Source: Bordetella parapertussis (GTDB lineage Bacteria; Pseudomonadota; Gammaproteobacteria; Burkholderiales; Burkholderiaceae_B). Taken from it: a stretch of DNA of 24,588 nt. The position numbers and the translations under genes are program-made. How positions within the stretch are numbered: the stretch's first letter is position 1; every line of letters starts with the position of its first letter. This document shows, piece by piece, positions 1 to 6,364 of this stretch. The notes beneath the pieces are model-generated. The model ran no database searches, was not told where the DNA came from, and saw only the letters and a program-made list of their open reading frames with translations. The stretch spans positions 1-24,588 of the forward strand of contig CAMDNZ010000048.1 in NCBI GenBank assembly GCA_945903445.1, given 5' to 3'.

Positions 1-2
1 TT

Positions 3-353
3 ACTCGGAAGGGCAGCTCGCCCGTGAAGGTGTACTGCCTGCTGAGCGAAAGGCAGGAGCTGGAGCGGCAGACGCAAGCTGTCGGACTGAGCATGTCTTC
101 GTTTCTGCTCAATGTCGGCCTGGGCTATCAGGTGAAACAAATTCTCGACAACAAGCGGGTGGAGGACCTAGCAAAGATCAATGGCGACCTGGGTCGACTC
201 GGTGGACTGCTCAAGCTTTGGCTGACTGATGACGTAAGGGCGAGCCAGTACGGTGAGTCGATGATTCGTGCGTTGCTAAATCGTATCGAAACCAATCAGG
301 AGTTGATTAGAGAAGTGATGCGTGAGGTTGTCATGCCAAAAGCAAAACGCTGA
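3..353 (+). CDS. traJ: TraJ, relaxosome/oriT-binding protein (5' end outside window)
   Basis: This is most of an IncP-type TraJ, the protein that binds next to the nick site of oriT and recruits the TraI relaxase. The open frame already runs from position 3 (T-R-K-G-S-S-P) with no stop, and that prefix is itself TraJ-like. The GTG at 24 is therefore probably not the start, and the true start lies upstream of the window. Recognisable family blocks are VKVYCL near the start, SMSSFLLNVGLGY in the ribbon-helix-helix-like N-terminal half, and the segment INGDLGRLGGLLKLWLTDD, which I recall being nearly identical in RP4 TraJ. In RP4 the next gene is the relaxase traI; here trbJ follows instead. The assignment rests on remembered RP4 sequence, not a search, but the match is strong. 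Confidence 0.85.
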   Translation, partial: TRKGSSPVKVYCLLSERQELERQTQAVGLSMSSFLLNVGLGYQVKQILDNKRVEDLAKINGDLGRLGGLLKLWLTDDVRASQYGESMIRALLNRIETNQELIREVMREVVMPKAKR

Positions 354-550
354 GCGGTGGTGTCCTGATCTTACCAGGCTGACTGTATTAAGTTTTCACC
401 TGACACCGTCATTTAACAATAATGGCCGGGCTTCGGTGTCGCCATGGTCGGGTACCGGGATAGCGCTACGCGGCGAGCTATTTCTGTGAAGGCCCAAACG
501 CTTGCTTAGCTAGCGTCAGAGCAGCCGCTTCCATAATTCTGGAGGTGCCT
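354..550. other. Intergenic gap between traJ and trbJ
   Basis: There are 197 bp without a gene. They contain an inverted repeat of GGTGTC (359-364) with GACACC (402-407), and a further GGTGTC at about 435. Such repeats could form a weak hairpin or a repressor site, but no T-tract follows, so I do not call a terminator. A clear Shine-Dalgarno GGAGG sits at 541-545 and sets the trbJ start. No -35/-10 pair is convincing. The gap replaces the position where the relaxase gene traI would start in RP4. Confidence 0.4.
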
Positions 551-1327
551 ATGCGCGCTAATTATTTGGCAGTTAAACGAACCGTGCTTTCCGTAATTTT
601 CACTACTGGCTTAACTTTAAGTCAGGCACAAGCTGGTATACCTGTCCTGGTCGATGGTGGTGTGAACACCATGCAGACCATCATGGGCACAATTGAAAGC
701 GTTGCTCAGACGCTCAAGCAAATTGAGCAGTACAAAACGCAGCTCCAGCAATACGAAAACATGCTCCAGAACACGGCTGCGCCGGCCGCGTATATCTGGG
801 ATCGGGCGCAGGCCACTATTGGCAAGTTGGTCGAGGCGCAAAACACCCTGGCGTATTACCAGAATCAGCTTGGCAGCATGGATAACTACTTGGCCAAGTT
901 CCAGGACGTTTCTTATTACCGCTCTTCGCCGTGCTTTAACGGGGCAGGTGGTTGTTCAGATGCTGAACGTGCTGCGATGGACGAAAACAGGCGCTTAGCG
1001 AGTGAGAGCCAGAAAAAAGCCAACGACGCACTATTCAAGACCGTAGCCGATCAGCAAAAGGCATTGAAAGATGACGCCCGCCAGTTGGAGAGCATCCAGT
1101 CGGCCGCCACAAGCGCGCAAGGCCAGATGGAAGCTATTGGCTATGCCAACCAGCTCGCCAGCAACCAGGCTAACCAGCTCCTGCAAATTCGCACCATGTT
1201 AACTGCCCAGCAGAATGCTGAGGCAGCTCGAGTGGCGGCCGAACTAGATGCTGAAGCTCGTGGTAGTGCAAGAGCAAAGCAGATGCGTACCTGGGCGTTT
1301 CGCGAGAGTCCAGCGGATAACTACTAA
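551..1327 (+). CDS. trbJ: TrbJ, VirB5-like conjugal transfer pilus protein
   Basis: This is a periplasmic, minor-pilus (VirB5-family) component of the IncP-type mating-pair-formation system. The 258-residue product matches the length of RP4 TrbJ as I recall it. It starts with a signal peptide (basic start, hydrophobic core VLSVIFTTGLTL, cleavage near SQAQA-G). A long helical, Gln/Asn/Ala-rich body follows, with coiled-coil character around residues 45-75 (ESVAQTLKQIEQYKTQLQQY) and 150-235. Two cysteines in PCFNGAGGC may form a disulfide. The ATG at 551 is chosen over the GTG at 545 because GGAGG at 541-545 ends 5 nt before it. It is followed 12 nt later by trbK and then trbL, the RP4 gene order. 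Confidence 0.88.
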   Translation: MRANYLAVKRTVLSVIFTTGLTLSQAQAGIPVLVDGGVNTMQTIMGTIESVAQTLKQIEQYKTQLQQYENMLQNTAAPAAYIWDRAQATIGKLVEAQNTLAYYQNQLGSMDNYLAKFQDVSYYRSSPCFNGAGGCSDAERAAMDENRRLASESQKKANDALFKTVADQQKALKDDARQLESIQSAATSAQGQMEAIGYANQLASNQANQLLQIRTMLTAQQNAEAARVAAELDAEARGSARAKQMRTWAFRESPADNY

Positions 1328-1339
1328 CAGGAGCATGTG

Positions 1340-1573
1340 ATGAATAAAGGTCTATTCACACTGACTACGGTGGTGATCTTGGCTGGATGCGGGCAAGAGG
1401 TTATGCCGGAGCCAAATGCGGCGACATGCGCCCAGGGAGCGTTTCAAGCTGCATTGGAAGAGATGCGAAGCGAAACAAACCGGGCAGCTTTTATAGAGGA
1501 GTGCAGGTCATTTCATAAATCCAAAAATATAAATGAATGGAAGTTTACGCCTAGTCCAAAAGATGATTATTGA
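1340..1573 (+). CDS. trbK: TrbK-like entry-exclusion lipoprotein
   Basis: The product is a 77-residue small lipoprotein. An N-terminal hydrophobic stretch (GLFTLTTVVILAGC) ends in the lipobox L-A-G-C, so Cys18 is the predicted lipidated residue. In RP4, TrbK sits in the inner membrane of recipient cells and blocks redundant conjugation (entry exclusion). The mature part is short and charged, with two more cysteines (TCAQG, EECRS). AGGAG at 1329-1333 gives good spacing to the ATG at 1340; a GTG at 1337 is the less likely alternative. Its end carries the trbL ribosome binding site (GAGGTG at 1572-1577). The call rests mainly on the lipobox, size and position between trbJ and trbL, because TrbK sequences are poorly conserved. 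Confidence 0.72.
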   Translation: MNKGLFTLTTVVILAGCGQEVMPEPNAATCAQGAFQAALEEMRSETNRAAFIEECRSFHKSKNINEWKFTPSPKDDY

Positions 1574-1583
1574 GGTGTCTGAT

Positions 1584-3172
1584 ATGGAAAATAAAATTGT
1601 TCTAGGCAGCCTGATAATTGTCGCCGCCTTGGCCCTGGCTGAGCCTGTAATGGCCCAAGAACTCAGCAGCAGCGGTGTAATGAACGATGTTCTGAAACGG
1701 TTTCATACCGCTGCTGAAAGCTGGCAGGTCGCTATTGAAACGGCTGCTTCAAGACTGTTTTGGGCACTGGCAATAATTAGCATGGTGTGGACATTCGGGA
1801 TGATGGCCCTGCGTAAGGCCGATTTGATGGAGTTTTTCGCAGAGTTCGCAAAGTTCACAATTACTACCGGGTTTTATTGGTGGCTGCTAACCAATGCAAA
1901 TCAGGGAATGAATATTGCTGGAACTATGTTTCAGTCATTGCAGGCGCTTGGGGCTCAAGCTGGCGGTCTTTCTGACGGTAATCTTGGGCCCTCTAAAATT
2001 CTTGATCTTGGGTTCGATTTATATAACAGGACAGTACAAGCTACCTCTGAGCTGGGATGGCGTGAAATGGCAAGGGCGCTAGTAATGGAGTTCCTGGCTT
2101 TGGGCGTACTGTTTGTTATGGCGTTAATCGCAGTCAATCTTTTGCTGTTGCTCGCATCGGCTTGGATTCTTTTGTACGCCGGTGTCTTCTTTCTGGGGTT
2201 TGGTGGATCGCGCTGGACTTCTGATATGGCGATCAACTATTACAAGACCGTGCTAAATCTGGCCGCGCAACTTATGGCTATGGTGCTGCTCGTCGCTATC
2301 GGCAAACAATTTATGAATCACTACTACTCGCAAATCAGCGAGAACATGGCCTCGCAGGAACTGGCCGTAATGCTGATTATTGCGGTGATTTTGTTGTTCT
2401 TGGTTAATAAAGTACCGATGATGATTGCCGGCTTGGTGTCGGGCAGTTCAATCAATGCAGCTGGTGGCATTGGAAACTTTGGGGCTGGTGCGGCAGTAGG
2501 GGCGGCTGTTACTGCGGCCAGCATGGCGACTGGTGGCGCGGCACTAGCAGGTAAGACAGTCATGGGCGCTGCAACCGGCGCCGCCGGTGGTGCAAGTGCC
2601 CTCCAGGCTGCGTTTAAGAGTGCACAGGCAGCAGAGAGCGCAGTCGGTGGTATGGGGGGTGACCTCATGTCATCGATGGGTGGCAGCTCCAGCAAGGGCG
2701 GGGATGATGCCGGCAGTGTGTTTGGCGATGACCAAAGCGACGGCCGTATCGGTGGTGAAAGCAGCGGCAAGGCCAGCGACTACGAAGGCGAGAGCAGCGG
2801 AAGGACCGGCGAATCCAAGGACGGCGAAAGCTCGAGCGGCAAAGCCGCTGGTTCTGACGCCAAGGGAAGTAGCGGCGACGGTGGGAAGTCGGGCGGCATG
2901 GTGGCTAAGGCAGGTCGGATCGCGGCCGGCACTGCTAGCACCCTGGTACAAGGCGTGACGTCCGCAGCCAGCTCGAAGTTGCAGGAGCGCATTGCAGATA
3001 CGGCAGGGGGCGCCTTGCCGCATCGATCAGCGAGCACCGCTTGGGCGCGGAGAGTGCAGCAACCACCAGTAGTAACGACCTAGAGCCGTCATTCCAGGGC
3101 GATAGCTTGAGCAGTGGCAGCTTGAGTGACGAGGTGGCGGAGTTCGTGAACAAGAAACCGCCGCAAGAATAA
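1584..3172 (+). pseudogene. trbL: TrbL, VirB6-like inner-membrane channel protein, 3'-end frameshift
   Basis: TrbL is the polytopic VirB6-like protein of the IncP transfer channel. The ATG at 1584 (after GAGGTG) gives a signal peptide ending AEPVMAQ-E. About five or six membrane segments follow (for example WALAIISMVWTFGMMAL, ALGVLFVMALIAVNLLLLLASAWILLYAGVFFLGF, ELAVMLIIAVILLFLV), then a Gly/Ala- and Ser/Gly/Lys/Asp-rich tail as in other TrbL proteins. The annotated frame stops at 3083 after an un-TrbL-like end. Shifting frame at about 3013, in GGCGCCTTGCCGCA where GCCATTGCCGCA would be expected, restores a tail reading ASISEHRLGAE and then DEVAEFVNKKPPQE, ending at TAA 3170-3172. This is the usual TrbL C-terminus, so one A appears to be missing. 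Only about 50 residues are affected. The lesion may be real or a sequencing error. Confidence 0.85.
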
Positions 3173-3177
3173 TCGCA

Positions 3178-3199
3178 CCGGCCGGTTGCACCCGGCCGG
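3178..3199. other. GC-rich hairpin after trbL
   Basis: CCGGCCGG is repeated at 3178-3185 and 3192-3199, separated by TTGCAC. Each arm is its own reverse complement, so an 8-bp stem with a 6-nt loop forms easily on either strand. No T-run follows, so this is not a typical intrinsic terminator. It could slow decay of the trbJKL message or reduce read-through into the 79-aa ORF. Confidence 0.5.
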
Positions 3200-3233
3200 C
3201 ACTTCCAACACCCACATGCAAAGGATGTGAGCC

Positions 3234-3473
3234 ATGGCAATTCAACATAGTACAGACGCTGCTCAAGCCATTCACCAGGCGGCCGTGAATCTCGTTGGAG
3301 TTAACTTTGACGGGTTGGATCACCAGGCCGTGCGTGATATGAAACCCCTGATTTCCGCTGTTATGGATACGCTGATGATCGTAGTTTTTCAGGCGGAGAC
3401 AGGCGGGGCAAGTAGGGGAGATTTCACCCGGGCCAAGAGCGACATTGGCCGGGCTGTCAGGGTCAGGTCTTGA
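3234..3473 (+). CDS. Hypothetical 79-aa protein at end of trb module
   Basis: I do not recognise this protein. It starts at an ATG with AGGATG 9-14 nt upstream and is followed within 10 nt by a strong terminator, which supports it being the last gene of the transfer operon. The sequence is soluble, with no signal peptide or membrane segment. The N-terminal half is helical (DAAQAIHQAAVNLVG), the middle is amphipathic (MKPLISAVMDTLMIVVFQAE), and the end is basic (TRAKSDIGRAVRVRS). It occupies the place of trbM in RP4 but does not look like TrbM. The last residues VRVRS are close to the terminator and may be read-through from a slightly shorter ancestral frame. A plasmid-borne accessory protein is the most that can be said. 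Confidence 0.6.
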   Translation: MAIQHSTDAAQAIHQAAVNLVGVNFDGLDHQAVRDMKPLISAVMDTLMIVVFQAETGGASRGDFTRAKSDIGRAVRVRS

Positions 3474-3480
3474 TGTGAAG

Positions 3481-3508
3481 AGGGCGGCCAGTTGGTCGCC
3501 CTTTTCTT
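3481..3508 (+). terminator. Rho-independent terminator of the trb operon
   Basis: AGGGCGGCC (3481-3489) pairs with GGTCGCCCT (3494-3502), one G-T pair included, around an AGTT loop. This gives a 9-bp GC-rich stem followed directly by a TTTCTTT tract. It lies 8 nt after the stop of the 79-aa ORF and separates the conjugation genes from the recombinase and restriction-modification cargo. Confidence 0.85.
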
Positions 3509-3519
3509 TAGCCGCTAAA
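3507..3519. promoter_or_regulatory. KorB operator (O_B) match
   Basis: TTTAGCCGCTAAA is a 13-bp palindrome identical to the IncP KorB operator consensus TTTAGC(G/C)GCTAAA. KorB is the ParB-family CTP-dependent clamp that represses and helps partition IncP plasmids. The site overlaps the T-tract of the terminator and lies over 100 bp from the next start codon, so it would act at a distance, as other O_B sites do, or in partition. No korB gene is in this window. The consensus is from memory; the sequence match itself is exact. Confidence 0.75.
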
Positions 3520-3592
3520 AAGTGTTCATCAAACGGGGGGGGCTGGACTGTCTGGGCAGCCTGGTTTTTTCATCGCCCACAGGTACGGATTA

Positions 3593-3611
3593 CGTTAAGA
3601 TAGGCGTTAAG
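3593..3611 (+). repeat. Tandem CGTTAAG repeats upstream of the serine recombinase
   Basis: CGTTAAG occurs at 3593-3599 and again at 3605-3611, 12 bp start to start, 24 bp before the recombinase ATG. Paired short repeats at this position could be a recombinase or regulator binding site. The motif also resembles the inner end of some Tn3-family terminal repeats (ACGTTAAG). The outer part of a 38-bp repeat is not recognisable, so a transposon end is not claimed. Confidence 0.35.
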
Positions 3612-3634
3612 TTTTCTATGTCGCGGTATTGTCC

Positions 3635-4207
3635 ATGAATCAACGCATAGGATACGCCCGTGTATCAACGGACGATCAGCACTTAGATCTGCAGCGTGAC
3701 GCGCTCACGCAGGGCGGATGCAGCGTGATCTACGAAGAAGCGGCCAGTGGTAAGAACACGATCAGGCCGGAGCTGGAGCAATGCCGTAAGGCGCTGCGGG
3801 CAGGGGACACCTTGGTTGTGTGGCGGCTGGATCGGCTCGGGCGCAGCCTGCCCGACCTGGTGCAGATCGTGATCGATCTTGAGCAGCATGGCGTCGGCTT
3901 TGAAAGTTTGACGGAAAAGATCGAAACCGGCAGCGCGACGGGCAAGCTGATTTTCCAAGTGTTCGCAGCGCTGGCCGAATTCGAGCGTGGCTTGATCCGT
4001 GAGCGGACGCAAGCCGGTTTGGCCGCAGCGCGTGCTCGAGGTCGCGCCGGTGGCCGCAAGCCGAAGCTCGACGAACAACAGGTAAGAGAGATCAAAGCCT
4101 TGTTGCGTGATCCCGATATTCGGGTTGCGGATGTGGCCCGCCGCTATGGCGTGTCTCGGACCACGATTTATAAGCATTGCGGTGTCGTGCAGCCACGTCA
4201 TCAATAG
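3635..4207 (+). CDS. Serine recombinase, Gin/Hin/TnpR resolvase-invertase family
   Basis: This is a small serine site-specific recombinase (190 residues from ATG 3635; a TTG at 3629 is possible) that cuts and rejoins DNA through a phosphoserine link. The catalytic domain starts IGYARVSTDDQ with the nucleophilic Ser in RVST. It contains the family blocks VVWRLDRLGRSL and the helix-E region GKLIFQVFAALAEFERGLIRERTQAG. A C-terminal helix-turn-helix (IRVADVARRYGVSRTTIYKHCG) binds the crossover site. It resembles DNA invertases more than Tn3 resolvases, and no tnpA is nearby. It ends 29 nt before the mod start, so it may be transcribed with the restriction-modification genes. It could have moved or flipped this cargo, but no invertible segment or crossover site is identified. 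No strong Shine-Dalgarno is visible. Confidence 0.88.
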   Translation: MNQRIGYARVSTDDQHLDLQRDALTQGGCSVIYEEAASGKNTIRPELEQCRKALRAGDTLVVWRLDRLGRSLPDLVQIVIDLEQHGVGFESLTEKIETGSATGKLIFQVFAALAEFERGLIRERTQAGLAAARARGRAGGRKPKLDEQQVREIKALLRDPDIRVADVARRYGVSRTTIYKHCGVVQPRHQ

Positions 4208-4236
4208 CAAAGAAACAAAAGAGAGAAAAAATTTCT

Positions 4237-6361
4237 GTGTCCAGACTGACTGATTTGATTGCCAAGGCAAAAGCCAAAGATTCGGCCCTGGGGGCTGAGT
4301 TAGATCGAGAATTCAAGATTCTCTCTTCGCGCCTTCCCTTTGGCTTGAACTTCGAACGGCATAGCCCCGAAGCGGTAGAACTTCCGCTGCGCCCGATACG
4401 CAAGGGCGACAAGGTTCGTTGTATTGCCGCAACGTGGCACAGCCCGCAAGGGCGATCAGCGGCTGTGGCAGGTGAAGACCATCCACAAAATGAAGAAGTC
4501 GGCTGATTTGGAGTCGTTGGGTACTGCCGAGGTCGAAACGCAGACTGTGGCGCTGGACGACCTGGTGGTGGTAGCCGAGTTCCGCGACACCATCTATCCG
4601 GGCCTAATCAATACCGGTAAGGTGCAGCGTAGTAGTGATAAGCCCTGCCACACAGTTATCAATGGTGAGAACTACCACGTCCTTAAGGCGTTGACCTATA
4701 CCCATCGAGGCAATGTAGATGCCATCTACATTGATCCGCCTTACAACACGGGTGCGAAGGATTAGAAGTACAACAACGACTATGTTGCCGGCGATGACCT
4801 ATATCGGCACAGCAAGTGGCTGGCAATGATGGAGCGGCGCTTGCTGGTGGCGAAGGAACTGCTGAATCCTGCGGATTCGGTGCTGATTGCGACCATCGAC
4901 GAGAAAGAATATTTGCGATTGGGACTACTGCTGGAGCAAGTGTTTCCTGAGGCACGAGTCCAGATGATTTCGTCAGTCATCAACCCGAAAGGTGCAGCTC
5001 GCTCATCAGCGTTTGGTCGTACCGATGAGTATGTGTTCTTTGTTATGTTTGGCCGTGCCGCGCCGGCTCCTATTCCGTTATCTTCTGAGTGGAAAATTGT
5101 TCGAGATAAGCGTGCTGAGGGCCTTAGATGGGCCGATTTGCTGCGTTCTGGCTCACATCCGCTTCGCTCAGATAGCCCGAACCAATTTTATCCAATTTTT
5201 ATTGAAAATAGTGACGATGGCCCAAGGTTTCATTCGGTTGGAGAAGCTTATTTTGGTAGCAATCGGGATGAAATTATTGCTCCTGAGGGAACGGTGGCTG
5301 TCTGGCCTATTCGTGCCAATGGTTCTGAAGGAAACTGGTCGAATAGTGCCATAAATGTTCGAATATTTGTTGAGAAGGGTTACGCGAGACTTGGTCGATG
5401 GCGCGGCGCGGATACTTCAGTTACATATTTGGCGAGAGGGGAGCAGAAGAAGGTTGAATCAGGAGTATTTCCGGTAATCGGTAGGAAGCAAGATAATTCG
5501 ATCGTCGTCGATTCTTCAGAGTATATCCCGGTTTTTATTCCTGGTACTCAATGGCGAATTGCATCACACAATGCTGAGCAGGGCGGAACGAATTTGCAAA
5601 AGGCTATGATGCCTGACAGGAAATTCCCATTCCCAAAGTCATTGTATGCAGTTGAAGATGCGCTAAGGTTTTTCGTCACCAATAAGCCTGAAGCGGTTGT
5701 TCTAGATTTTTTTTCCGGTTCCGGTACTACTGCTCACGCTGTAATGCGTTTGAATCGACAGGATGGTGGCCGTCGTCAGTGCATCTCTGTTACTAATAAC
5801 GAAGTCGCTGCCGACGAGCAGAAGAAATTGCGCGAAGATGGCTTGCGGCCCGGCGATGCTGAGTGGGAAAAATGGGGTATCTGCGACTACATCACCAAAC
5901 CCCGCGTTGCCGCTGCCATAACCGGCAAAACGCCACACGGCGAACCCATCAAGGGTGATTACAAATTCACCGATGAATTTCCGATGGCCGATGGCTTTGA
6001 GGAAAGCGCTGAGTTCTTTACGCTGACCTATGAGACGCCGGTATCGGTCAATTACAACCTAGCGTTCAACAGGATTGCGCCGTTGCTGTGGCTGCGAGCC
6101 GGAGCGCGAGGCAATCGCATAGACAAGCTGCCCGGCGATGGCTGGGCGATAGCAGACGCCTATGGCTTGCTCAATAATGTGGATGCGGCCACACCTTTTA
6201 TCAAGGCGCTGGGCAAAGCCGCTGAAATCCGCATTGCCTATATCGTCACCGATGACGACCGCCGCTTCCAGGCCACTGCCAAGCGCTTGCCTGATGGCGT
6301 CGAGCCGGTCCGCTTGTACGAATCGTATCTGACCAATTTCAGCTTCACCAATGGAGAGTAA
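4237..6361 (+). pseudogene. mod: Type III restriction-modification methyltransferase (Mod), two inactivating lesions
   Basis: Mod methylates adenine in the recognition site and supplies DNA specificity to Res. The gene starts at GTG 4237 (VSRLTDLIAKAKAKDS) after GAGAG at 4221-4225. The frame breaks at 4419-4420: GTTCGTTGTATT should be GTTCGTGTATT, so there is one extra T. The protein continues in the next frame (LPQRGTARKGDQRLWQVKT). A TAG at 4763-4765 replaces the Trp codon expected after NTGAKD, and the frame then stays open to TAA 6361. Catalytic motif IV DPPY (4733-4744) precedes the SAM-binding motif I DFFSGSGTT (about 5704-5730), the beta-class order. The central region (about 5,000-5,680) is the target recognition domain and is visibly AT-richer. 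As written, the longest piece (from 4826) lacks DPPY and cannot be an active methylase. Confidence 0.88.
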
Positions 6362-6364
6362 CGG

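Noticed and set aside
497..515. TTAGCTA core near trbJ resembling a KorA operator
   Set aside because: Only the central 7 bases fit; the flanks of the 12-bp GTTTAGCTAAAC site do not match.
2324..3037. Several minus-strand open frames rich in Pro/Ala/Ser
   Set aside because: They are shadows of the Gly/Ser-rich tail of trbL.
3562..3599. Possible 38-bp Tn3-family terminal inverted repeat ending ACGTTAAG
   Set aside because: Only the inner 8 bases match; the outer GGGG-type end is not at the right distance and no tnpA or second repeat is seen.
4092..4412. Minus-strand open frame across the recombinase/mod junction
   Set aside because: It is antisense to conserved mod and recombinase sequence with no motif of its own.
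5707..5714. T8 tract in mod as a phase-variation switch
   Set aside because: It encodes Asp-Phe-Phe-Ser of the conserved SAM motif in frame; it is short and the actual lesions lie elsewhere.
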